Source: Acidobacteriaceae bacterium (GTDB lineage: Bacteria > Acidobacteriota > Terriglobia > Terriglobales > Acidobacteriaceae). From it: a stretch of DNA of 8,297 bases. The stretch is taken from contig PLBX01000457.1 in the NCBI GenBank assembly GCA_003135495.1, positions 2,228 to 10,524 of the forward strand. The letters are read 5' to 3'. The position numbers and the translations under genes are program-made. Below the pieces are notes generated by a model. That model was not told the DNA's origin, searched no databases, and saw only the letters and a list, made by a program, of their open reading frames with translations. Positions 1 to 6,065 of the stretch are shown piece by piece; the first letter of the stretch is position 1; each line of letters starts with the position of its first letter.

Positions 1-2119
1 TGTAACCACGGCTAGGTGCGCCATAGCTGCCGCTAGGGGCGCTGTAACCACGTTGCTCGGATCCATAGTTACGCGAACCGTAACTGCCTTGCGACGAACT
101 ATAACTCCGGCCCCCGGAGGCTGAAGCACGGGGAGAGCCATAGGAACCGCGATTTTGCGCGCCGCCCGTTGAAGGCCGCCCTGTCGCTTCACCGCCCCGG
201 CCTGATGGCGAAGAGGGCCGCGACGACATTGGCGAAAACTTCTGCCATCCGCCGCCGCTATTTCCACCTTCGCGTCCACCTGTCGCATTGCCGCGCATTG
301 CCGGGCTCTGGCTTGACCGCTGCTCGCCCCCACGGTTCATGCTCGCGGCGCTTCCCGGCCTATCCATTTGTCGAGCAACTTCACGGTTATTCCCACTCAA
401 ATTGTTCCCCATCGAGCGGTTAGAGCCAGCCGCAGTCGTGCCTCGGCTCGAATAGAAATGCTGGTTCTGCGACGCATTTCGCGTGGTCGAGGCCGCTGCT
501 GACCGTCCGCTAGCCGAGAAACTTTCTCGACTCGGAGACACCGGCAACCTGCCAGTACTGAAACGCGCGTTCTGCATTTCCGCATGGCCCATTGCGTGGG
601 CATTCATGTGGCCCGTGCCGAATTCGCGTCCTGAAACCGACGTGGCGCCGCGGAAGTTTGCGTTGTGCATTGCCAGGTTTACGTTCGAGAAGCGCGTGCC
701 GCCATGCAGCGCCGCAAATCCGCCTCGCCCGTACGCTCCATAGCCGACAGCCCCAAAGCGTCCGCCGAATCGTCCATACCACGGATAGAAACGGTCACAT
801 GGTCCCAAGGGAAGCCAGCCGATCGAGCCCCATCCACCCCCGAAGCCAACCCCAAATCCAATTCCTCCGCCGAAGCCGAAGAACGAAACATAAGCCGGAG
901 CCCATATCGGACGGTAATAAGGATTGCCCCAAACCGGACCAGGCCACCATCCCCACCCGCCATCGTCCATCATCCAGCGGCCGTAGTGATAAGGAGCCCA
1001 TCCCCACGAATCAGACGAAACCCAGGTCCAGCCCCAATAAGGCTCGTACACCCAGCGTCCGTCGCGATACGGCGCCCAGTCGGCCCCAACGTTCGGACGC
1101 CACACCTGCCCGTAATCCGGAACTTCCGACCAAGTACCATTCTGGTCGAGATCTTCCGTACCAACGTAGTAGGGATCAGTGTGCTTGCGCGACGCCGCAT
1201 TCAGAACCATGCTGTCGCGATCGGTGTTCCATTGATCCCAATCATCGCGGGCCGGCGCTTCGCCAATCTTGTATTGCGCTTGCTCAGCCGTACCTTGAAC
1301 CGTAATGAACTGGCCTTCTCCCACACGCGTGCCACCCTGCGGAGTAGTGATTTCGACTTCGCCTTTGCGCACGAGCACTTCCGTATGATCGTCGCCCGTT
1401 ACCAAAATGCGAAAGCTGGAATCGCGCTTCTCGGTGCGGATGGCAACGTTCGGAGTATCAATTTCCGCACTCGCGTCGCTGTTACCGAACACGGAGTAAT
1501 TCGCCATTCCGCTCGCCAACTGAATCTGAATCTGCGAGCGCGTCAGTTGCGTGATATTTGCTTGGGAATGCTCCGAGAGTCGAAGCGTGTTGGCATAGTC
1601 GAGCTGAACTTCGGTGCGCGCTCGATCGCCAGTCGAAATACGGTCGCCCGCCAACACAGGAGCATTGACCGTAGCTGCCGACCAACCACCGGAATCACCG
1701 CGCTGCGTCGAAACATCGCCATGCATCAAGCTGATGCGTGCCACGCCATTATTTTCAACCGGCGCCGGAGTGTTGTATGCGGGATCATTCGTACCATCAT
1801 TATTGTTGAGGCTAGGATCCATCGGCCCACGAGCGCTCGAGCCCTGATCGTAAGAGCGCTGCTCGTACTGACGCTGATCAACTGCCGGCGATTGCTGATC
1901 CATCGGCTGCTGATTGTCGTATTGCCGATCATACGGCTGATAGGCCGGCCCTTGATCCGGAGCCTCTTCCTGATCGTTTTGCACGGGTACGTTCGGGGAC
2001 GGCTTCGCATACTGGTCCTGCCCCTGATCGTCCTGATACTGGTCGCCATTCTGTGCGAAAACGGCGCCTGGAATCGCCATCGTCAATCCTAGAATTGCCA
2101 CCATCAATTTAGATTTCAC
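1..2119 (-). CDS. Secreted FecR-domain / DUF6600-like protein with Gly/Ser/Tyr low-complexity tail (C-terminus beyond window)
   Basis: This frame is open from a GTG start at 2119 to the left edge, giving 706 codons with no stop, so the 3' end is missing. A GGGAGG Shine-Dalgarno (2125-2130) lies 5 bases upstream of the start. Residues 1-22 are a signal peptide (MKSK, hydrophobic core, VFA/Q cleavage site), so the product is exported. Residues 23-115 are a Gln/Asp/Tyr/Pro-rich linker. Residues about 124-270 resemble a FecR periplasmic/surface domain (GVARISLMHGDVS, then an AxVxVRxGEVEI-like core). Residues about 314-405 are a Trp-rich block (about 15 Trp in 80 residues, with YYVGTEDLDQNGTW and YWGWTWV) typical of DUF6600 proteins. 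Residues 405-490 are Gly/Phe/Tyr-rich. The remainder is Ser/Gly/Arg/Asn-rich and ends in repeated [GSR]-Y-[GS] units. No TonB or sigma-factor partner is visible, so a FecR signalling role is doubtful. A cell-surface or matrix role is inferred; the exact function is unknown. Confidence 0.88.
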   Translation of the reverse strand, partial: MKSKLMVAILGLTMAIPGAVFAQNGDQYQDDQGQDQYAKPSPNVPVQNDQEEAPDQGPAYQPYDRQYDNQQPMDQQSPAVDQRQYEQRSYDQGSSARGPMDPSLNNNDGTNDPAYNTPAPVENNGVARISLMHGDVSTQRGDSGGWSAATVNAPVLAGDRISTGDRARTEVQLDYANTLRLSEHSQANITQLTRSQIQIQLASGMANYSVFGNSDASAEIDTPNVAIRTEKRDSSFRILVTGDDHTEVLVRKGEVEITTPQGGTRVGEGQFITVQGTAEQAQYKIGEAPARDDWDQWNTDRDSMVLNAASRKHTDPYYVGTEDLDQNGTWSEVPDYGQVWRPNVGADWAPYRDGRWVYEPYWGWTWVSSDSWGWAPYHYGRWMMDDGGWGWWPGPVWGNPYYRPIWAPAYVSFFGFGGGIGFGVGFGGGWGSIGWLPLGPCDRFYPWYGRFGGRFGAVGYGAYGRGGFAALHGGTRFSNVNLAMHNANFRGATSVSGREFGTGHMNAHAMGHAEMQNARFSTGRLPVSPSRESFSASGRSAAASTTRNASQNQHFYSSRGTTAAGSNRSMGNNLSGNNREVARQMDRPGSAASMNRGGEQRSSQSPAMRGNATGGREGGNSGGGWQKFSPMSSRPSSPSGRGGEATGRPSTGGAQNRGSYGSPRASASGGRSYSSSQGSYGSRNYGSEQRGYSAPSGSYGAPSRGY

Positions 2120-2163
2120 AAATGCCTCCCGGCTATGTTGCACACCGACTTTGCAGGTAATAA

Positions 2164-2179
2164 TGCAGCTATTGTGCCA
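2164..2179 (-). promoter_or_regulatory. Sigma54 (-24/-12) promoter of the secreted FecR/DUF6600 protein
   Basis: On the minus strand this reads TGGCACAATAGCTGCA, against the RpoN consensus TGGCAC-N5-TTGCA. The -24 hexamer is perfect, the spacing is exact (GG and GC in register), and the -12 box differs only by C for the first T. Transcription would start near 2152, leaving a leader of about 33 bases that contains the GGGAGG ribosome site and the GTG start at 2119. Calling it a promoter is inference from motif and position; no equally good sigma70 promoter was seen here. Confidence 0.65.
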
Positions 2180-2234
2180 AACTAAGGAGCTCTCGCAACC
2201 GCTGTGTTTACCGCTGATTAGGGGAATAATTGAT

Positions 2235-2255
2235 TTCCGGGAAGCGTTCCTGAAA
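2235..2255. promoter_or_regulatory. Paired TTCCNGRAA boxes, possible enhancer site for the sigma54 promoter
   Basis: Two boxes, TTCCGGGAA (2235-2243) and TTCCTGAAA (2247-2255), are repeated 12 bp apart. Together they also form an imperfect dyad around 2245 (GGAA-GCG-TTCC at its core). The centre is about 93 bp upstream of the predicted start at 2152, within the usual range for NtrC-family activator binding. Which regulator binds is unknown; the NtrC-type protein encoded at 3034-4416 is the nearest candidate. Confidence 0.35.
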
Positions 2256-2320
2256 CCGCCGCTGGTGGCCCCATTCAACCATTGTGGTGGTTTTCGGCCA
2301 GGGCTCGGACCTCACCATGC

Positions 2321-2339
2321 AGGGCCCGAATTTAGCCCT
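2321..2339 (-). terminator. Small hairpin just after the vapC stop, weak terminator candidate
   Basis: AGGGC (2321-2325) and GCCCT (2335-2339) are perfect inverted arms that start one base after the vapC stop codon. One extra G.U pair can extend the stem. There is no U-run, so it is not a convincing intrinsic terminator. The rest of the 2120-2340 gap holds only the sigma54 promoter and boxes described separately, and no gene. Confidence 0.25.
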
Positions 2340-2340
2340 C

Positions 2341-2736
2341 TCAACGATTGGATAAAACAGAAACCTGACGGGCGCGGATCAATTGCTGATCGGCCGTGAC
2401 CAGCGTAAGGTCGAAAACGCGAGCTGTGGCAACGAGAAGCCGGTCGGCGGGGTCGCGATGCGGAAGTTGCACACGAGCTGTTTCTTCCGCAACTTGATAT
2501 GTGACTGGAGCTTCCCGCATAGGAATCGCATCCAGCGTGTTTGCGATCCAGGCCGGTGGGTTCGGGTGCAGAGTCAGCCGCTTTTTCTCACCCAGCGTCA
2601 GCACCTCCCACAACGAGATCGGAGAAAGCCACAACTCATTCTCGGGATTTTCCAATGCGATTATCAGGCGTCGCGACAACCGTGCCCGGTCAAGAGCGCT
2701 CCATACCCAGATGTGAGTATCTAGCAGCAACTTCAT
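2341..2736 (-). CDS. vapC: PIN-domain ribonuclease toxin, VapC family
   Basis: This is a 131-residue protein, normal length for a VapC toxin. The start is the ATG at 2736, which overlaps the antitoxin stop as ATGA, leaving MKLLLDTHIW as the classic PIN N-terminus. An upstream in-frame start would add six unlikely residues. The acidic residues of the metal site are all present: D6 (LLLDTHIW), E44 (SLWEVLTL), D98 (DPADRLLVATA) and D116 (VTADQQL). The pattern fits the Sll0205-like PIN subgroup. Such toxins cleave RNA, often tRNA, when released from their antitoxin. The gene is co-translated with the Phd/YefM antitoxin in front of it, and a GGGAAG motif in the end of that gene can act as ribosome site. 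The catalytic set is intact, so the toxin is probably functional; its RNA target cannot be read from sequence. Confidence 0.93.
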   Translation of the reverse strand: MKLLLDTHIWVWSALDRARLSRRLIIALENPENELWLSPISLWEVLTLGEKKRLTLHPNPPAWIANTLDAIPMREAPVTYQVAEETARVQLPHRDPADRLLVATARVFDLTLVTADQQLIRARQVSVLSNR

Positions 2737-2975
2737 CTGCGCAGCACTTCCCAATCGTCTTCATCACTGGCGGGAGAAACGAGGTCGCCTTTAATTTCCC
2801 CGGTTCCCGCCAAAGAACCTACCCAATTCTTCGGCTTCTTGGACGCCCGTGGAGGGATGACCTCCGCTACAGGATCGCCAAAGCGCGTCACCAGTACGGC
2901 TTTTCCTGTCTTCCGCACGTTTTCCAGCACGGACAAGCAGGTCGCCTTGAATTTTGAGATCGCGATTTCTTCCAT
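2733..2975 (-). CDS. Phd/YefM-family antitoxin
   Basis: From the ATG at 2975 this is an 80-residue protein, the usual size for the family. Residues 1-50 show the Phd/YefM DNA-binding fold signature: MEEIAISKFKATCLSVLENV, then the GKAVLVTRFGDPVAEVIPP strand region. The acidic C-terminus (DEDDWEVLRR) is the usual disordered toxin-binding tail. Its TGA overlaps the vapC ATG, so the two are translationally coupled, antitoxin first. A TTG seven codons upstream (2996) is in frame but lies inside the predicted promoter, so the ATG is preferred. Antitoxins of this family normally repress their own promoter, alone or with the toxin. Here a two-copy repeat overlaps the promoter and is the likely operator. 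Partner specificity is inferred from adjacency. Confidence 0.9.
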   Translation of the reverse strand: MEEIAISKFKATCLSVLENVRKTGKAVLVTRFGDPVAEVIPPRASKKPKNWVGSLAGTGEIKGDLVSPASDEDDWEVLRR

Positions 2976-2980
2976 CCCTA

Positions 2981-3009
2981 ATCGTACTATGGTCAAAGAC
3001 TATAGTCAA
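2981..3009 (-). promoter_or_regulatory. Sigma70-type promoter of the antitoxin-toxin pair, apparently leaderless
   Basis: On the minus strand there is a -35 TTGACT (3009-3004), a 17-base spacer and a -10 TACGAT (2986-2981). Only five bases (TAGGG) separate the -10 from the antitoxin ATG at 2975. Transcription would then begin at or next to the start codon, which would explain why no correctly spaced Shine-Dalgarno is present. It lies in the short gap behind the response regulator stop, so the toxin-antitoxin pair can be expressed independently. Confidence 0.6.
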
Positions 3010-3010
3010 A
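2985..3010. repeat. Two-copy 13-bp direct repeat over the toxin-antitoxin promoter, likely operator
   Basis: Plus-strand TACTATGGTCAAA (2985-2997) is followed immediately by GACTATAGTCAAA (2998-3010), matching at 11 of 13 positions. The second copy contains the perfect palindrome GACTATAGTC (2998-3007). The repeat fills the -35/spacer region of the antitoxin promoter. That is where Phd/YefM antitoxins typically bind to repress transcription; binding here is inferred. Confidence 0.5.
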
Positions 3011-3033
3011 ATGCTCTTAAATTGGAAGGGCAA

Positions 3034-4416
3034 CTATTCGCCGTCGTTATCGTCGATTCCAATTTTCGACAAGCGATAGCGCAGCGCATTCCGTGATAAG
3101 CCGAGCAGCCGTGCCGCTTGCGATTTATTGCCGCCGGCCCGCTTCAGCGATTCGCGAATCATCTCATCCTCCCACTGATCGAGCGTCATACCATCGGGAA
3201 GAAAACGATCGGTAGTGGAATCGGAAGAAGCGCCACCGCGATTGCGCGGCGAGTCGAGTTGAATGTCGCTCGGCCGCAACTCCCCACCCTGCGCCAGGGC
3301 GCAGGCGCGTTCAATCACGTTCTGCAACTCGCGTACATTTCCCGGCCAGTAATGAGCGATAAGAAGCTGCATCGCCGCAGGCGAAATCCCGGTAATGATT
3401 TCCGCTCTGCCGGATTCTTTAGCAAAGCGCGCAACAAAAAGATTCGCCAGTCCCGGAATATCTTCCTTATGCGAGCGCAGTGGGGGTATATCGATGGGGA
3501 CGACGTTGAGCCGGTAATACAGATCCTCGCGAAACGTCCCTTCCTCAAGCGCAGCCCGCAGATCGCGATTGGTAGCGGCAAGTAAGCGAACGTCAACTTT
3601 GATCGTGCGAGTGCCGCCCAGTCTCTCGAACTCGCGCTCCTGCAGCACGCGAAGAAGTTTTACCTGCGTAACCGGCGGTACGTCTCCAATCTCATCCAGA
3701 AAAAGCGTACCCTTGTCCGCCATCTCAAATTTCCCCGGCTTGCTGGTCGTTGCTCCCGTGAACGCTCCCTTTTCGTAGCCGAAAAGTTCGCTCTCCAAAA
3801 GATTTTCCGGGATCGCAGTACTGTTGATCTTCACGAACGGTCCCGAAGCCCGGCGCGATTTTTCATGAATCGCCCGTGCAATGAGGTCTTTTCCCACGCC
3901 GCTTTCCCCGCCAAGCAGAACCGTGGAATTGGTGGGTGCAACCCGTTCCACCGTCGCCAGAACCTCCTGCATCTTGCTGCTGACCGCGACAATATTTGGG
4001 TGGCTATATTTCTCCCCAAGGGCCTGCCGGAGCGAGCGATTCTCCTCGCGCAGCCGCGAATTATCCAGCTCCTTGTGCACCACCATCCGCATTTCCGCAA
4101 GCGAAAACGGCTTGAGGACGTAGTCGCTGGCCCCGGCCTTCATCGCCTCCACAGCAGTTTCAACGGAACCGAACGCCGTCATCACGACAATTGGCAGCGC
4201 CGGGTTTTGCTGCTTCGCAGTATGCAGAAATTCCAGTCCATTCATGCCCGGCAGCTTCAAGTCGGTAAGAACAAGATGGACCGGTTCGGAGTCGAGCAGC
4301 TTCAGCCCAGTTTCAGCATCCCCAGCAGACAGTGTCTTGAACCCGTCTTCGCCCAGGTTCAACTCCAGCAGTCGCCGCATCTTCGCTTCATCTTCGATAA
4401 TAAGAATGGTTTGCAT
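3034..4416 (-). CDS. Sigma54-dependent NtrC-family response regulator
   Basis: From the ATG at 4416 this is a 460-residue protein with the full receiver, AAA+ and Fis-HTH layout. The receiver (1-118) has the acidic pair E8/D9, phospho-acceptor D52 (LTDLKLPG), T80 and K102. The AAA+ domain (about 140-370) has Walker A GESGVGKD (170-177), the sigma54-contact loop GAFTGA (217-222), Walker B GTLFLDEIG (236-244) and the WPGNVREL motif. The C-terminal Fis-type helix-turn-helix spans about 428-452 (GGNKSQAARLLGLSRNALRYRL). All residues needed for phosphorylation, ATP hydrolysis and sigma54 activation are present. A longer in-frame start exists at 4467, but those 17 residues come from a hairpin repeat and histidine-rich hexamers, so MQTILIIEDE is preferred. 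It starts 2 bases after the kinase stop, so the two are coupled. It would activate sigma54 promoters on phosphorylation; targets are unknown. Confidence 0.96.
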   Translation of the reverse strand: MQTILIIEDEAKMRRLLELNLGEDGFKTLSAGDAETGLKLLDSEPVHLVLTDLKLPGMNGLEFLHTAKQQNPALPIVVMTAFGSVETAVEAMKAGASDYVLKPFSLAEMRMVVHKELDNSRLREENRSLRQALGEKYSHPNIVAVSSKMQEVLATVERVAPTNSTVLLGGESGVGKDLIARAIHEKSRRASGPFVKINSTAIPENLLESELFGYEKGAFTGATTSKPGKFEMADKGTLFLDEIGDVPPVTQVKLLRVLQEREFERLGGTRTIKVDVRLLAATNRDLRAALEEGTFREDLYYRLNVVPIDIPPLRSHKEDIPGLANLFVARFAKESGRAEIITGISPAAMQLLIAHYWPGNVRELQNVIERACALAQGGELRPSDIQLDSPRNRGGASSDSTTDRFLPDGMTLDQWEDEMIRESLKRAGGNKSQAARLLGLSRNALRYRLSKIGIDDNDGE

Positions 4417-4418
4417 GC

Positions 4419-5795
4419 TCAGCTCGTGTGAGTGTGAGTGTGGGGACGGGCGCCCTCGCCCGTCCAAGCCGAGCGCAGCTCGGCCGGCTGTCGTGCTTCG
4501 GGAACCGCCAATTCATTTAAAGGAAAAAACAGCGTGAATACAGCCCCGCCGCCCGCCGCATTCTCCACATGAATCGATCCCTGATGCCCATCAATGATCT
4601 TTGAAACGATCGAAAGCCCCAGTCCCACGCCGGTTTTTTTCGTGGTGACAAAGGGATTAAAAATCTCCTCCCGCAACTCCTCAGGAACCCCGGGGCCCGT
4701 ATCTGCGATGCGCAATTCCACTCCATCCCGGCCATTTCTTATCACGCGCTCCACGCCGACTCGCAACGTGCCGCCATTGTCGCGCTCCTGCATCGCTTCA
4801 TACGCGTTCTGCACCAGATTGAGAAATGCCTGCTCGCACAAACTCTCATCGAGCGGAACGAGAGGCAGTCCGCTAGGATAGTGACGCTCGACGCGAATAC
4901 TTGTATCCGTAAAGCGCGCAGCAACTATTTGTAGTACGCGATCGAGCAGCGCGATCAAATCCGCCGGTTGCGGCTGCGCATGCAGCGGACGAGCGAAATC
5001 GAGAAACTCCGTCACCAACGCGCTAAGCCGGTTAACCTCAGTCGAAATGTATCCCGCCAACTCGCGCGCCAATTCGTCCGACGCCTGCAATTTCTGCGTG
5101 AGCATCTCCGCTGAACCTTTAATCACTCCCAGCGGATTTCGAATTTCGTGCGCTAATCCAGCAGACAGTTGCCCGAGCGCCGCCAGTCGCTCCGACCGCC
5201 GCGCCTCCGCCTGCGCCTGCTCCAGCCGCCGGTTTGTTTCCGCAAGGCGCTCCGCCAGTTCGCGATACAGTTGCGTCTGATGTTTACTCTGCTGCGCAAA
5301 ACGATTCACCACCATTGCGGCGAGAAAGAAAAACATGACGCGCAGGGCGAGTAAGCCAAACGCTTCAGGAGTAATTTCGTATTCCTGCATTGCGGGATAA
5401 AGATAAGAACAGTAAGCGGCGGAGGCGAGCAGCGTCCAAAGCAGCGTTTGCAGCGTTCCGCAATAAAGCGCCGCGGTCACTACGGGAAGGTAATAAATAG
5501 GATAGTAACTGCTGTTGATTCCAATCTCACCCGTATGATCGATCAGAACCGTCGCCAGCAAAATCTTAAGCAGGATTACGTACGAAACGCCTCGCGCCGG
5601 GAAACGAGATATTAATTTTGTTTCCAGTAGCTGCACAACTCCAATGGCAAGAAGAATGAGTTGCTTGTGCCATTCGAATTGCGGAGGAAGCAGTGCCAGT
5701 CCGGCAAGGAAGAGCAGCCAGATGGTAAGCCACACGGCATCGAGGCGATTAAACCGCCGCGAGTCGGCGTCAGGAATAGGTTCGGCAGGCGTCAC
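4419..5795 (-). CDS. Membrane-bound sensor histidine kinase partnered with the NtrC-type regulator
   Basis: This is a 458-residue protein from the GTG at 5795, with GGATGG/GGAAG just upstream as ribosome site. Residues 20-165 hold about six hydrophobic segments (near 20-37, 44-58, 70-86, 97-118, 119-134 and 145-165) with short loops, so any sensing is membrane-embedded. Residues 170-205 are a charged coiled-coil linker with no PAS or HAMP domain visible. The HisKA domain has the H-box SAGLAHEIRNPLG with phospho-acceptor H216. The HATPase domain has N330 (FLNLVQNAYEAM), the G1 box D365-T-G-P-G and the G2 box GVGLGLSIV (389-397). It should autophosphorylate and pass phosphate to D52 of the regulator that follows after 2 bases. 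The architecture recalls PilS/AtoS-type kinases, but the signal is unknown. The last 20 or so residues derive from a hairpin repeat and are probably dispensable. Confidence 0.94.
   Translation of the reverse strand: MTPAEPIPDADSRRFNRLDAVWLTIWLLFLAGLALLPPQFEWHKQLILLAIGVVQLLETKLISRFPARGVSYVILLKILLATVLIDHTGEIGINSSYYPIYYLPVVTAALYCGTLQTLLWTLLASAAYCSYLYPAMQEYEITPEAFGLLALRVMFFFLAAMVVNRFAQQSKHQTQLYRELAERLAETNRRLEQAQAEARRSERLAALGQLSAGLAHEIRNPLGVIKGSAEMLTQKLQASDELARELAGYISTEVNRLSALVTEFLDFARPLHAQPQPADLIALLDRVLQIVAARFTDTSIRVERHYPSGLPLVPLDESLCEQAFLNLVQNAYEAMQERDNGGTLRVGVERVIRNGRDGVELRIADTGPGVPEELREEIFNPFVTTKKTGVGLGLSIVSKIIDGHQGSIHVENAAGGGAVFTLFFPLNELAVPEARQPAELRSAWTGEGARPHTHTHTS
4426..4484. repeat. GC-rich double-hairpin repeat with hexamer run at the kinase/regulator junction
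   Basis: Three GTGTGA-type hexamers (4426-4443) are followed by two perfect hairpins. The first is GGACGGGCG / CGCCCGTCC with a 4-base loop (4444-4465). The second is GCCGAGC / GCTCGGC with loop GCA (4468-4484). The whole element lies inside the last 20 or so codons of the histidine kinase and gives it the tail ending HTHTHTS. It shares the CGGGCG-N4-CGCCCG core with the copy at 5857-5876, which suggests a dispersed REP-like element. Confidence 0.6.
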
Positions 5796-5827
5796 GCACT
5801 TCCATCCAACCGCAGAAAGCCTCCGTC

Positions 5828-5876
5828 GTCAATGGGGACGTTCTGGTCAATGGAGCGCCGGGCGTCCCCGCCCGGC
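5828..5876. repeat. Hairpin repeat upstream of the kinase gene, with competing inverted arms
   Basis: GCCGGGCG (5857-5864) and CGCCCGGC (5869-5876) form a perfect 8-bp stem with loop TCCC. This is related in core to the hairpin at 4444-4465. A second inverted pair, GGGGACG (5834-5840) and CGTCCCC (5863-5869), uses part of the same bases, so the two stems exclude each other. GTCAATGG is repeated at 5828-5835 and 5846-5853. On the minus strand this would lie in the leader of the kinase mRNA. It could be a neutral REP-like repeat or a folded leader. Confidence 0.5.
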
Positions 5877-5884
5877 TGAAGCTG

Positions 5885-5913
5885 AAGATAGTTGTACACA
5901 TAAGCATTTCCAA
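5885..5913 (-). promoter_or_regulatory. Possible sigma70 promoter of the kinase-regulator operon
   Basis: The minus strand has TTGGAA (5913-5908), a 17-base spacer and TATCTT (5890-5885); each hexamer matches 4 of 6 consensus bases. Transcription would start near 5878, directly in front of the GC-rich hairpin, leaving a leader of about 83 bases to the GTG at 5795. Support is motif plus position only. Confidence 0.3.
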
Positions 5914-5944
5914 TCACCAACATAAATAGTTTCAATTTCCGCTA

Positions 5945-5972
5945 CAGACAGCATAGCGGCTATTGTTATGAT
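5945..5972 (+). promoter_or_regulatory. Possible extended -10 promoter of the P-II gene
   Basis: TGTTATGAT (5964-5972) is an extended -10 with hexamer TATGAT. It is preceded after 16 bases by CAGACA (5945-5950), a 4-of-6 match to a -35 box. A start near 5979 would give an untranslated leader of roughly 85 bases before the P-II start. The rest of the divergent gap 5796-6065 holds the hairpin repeat and the opposing kinase promoter. Confidence 0.35.
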
Positions 5973-6065
5973 GCGATGGGTTGAGGTTTGAAATTCTAGC
6001 TGCACTTTCACGCTTTATCAGCAGTTGATTCGCGACGGACGATTGTGTCCGCGGAACGGACGACG

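Noticed and set aside
665..2092. Long plus-strand open frame of 475 codons opposite the secreted protein gene
   Set aside because: It is codon-aligned antisense to the FecR/DUF6600 frame, whose codon use rarely yields antisense stops. It has no ribosome site and no recognisable domain, and it is rich in Arg and Ile as expected of a shadow.
2737..2754. Longer start for the VapC toxin at 2754
   Set aside because: The ATG at 2736 overlaps the antitoxin stop and starts directly at the PIN motif; the six extra residues have no family support.
4417..4467. Longer start for the response regulator at 4467
   Set aside because: The extra 17 residues are encoded by the hairpin repeat and hexamer run and do not belong to a receiver domain. 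The ATG at 4416 gives the canonical N-terminus.
5976..5991. Sigma54 promoter for the P-II gene (TGGGTTGAGGTTTGAA)
   Set aside because: The -24 box is poor beyond TGG and the nearly invariant GC of the -12 element is GA, so the match is too weak.
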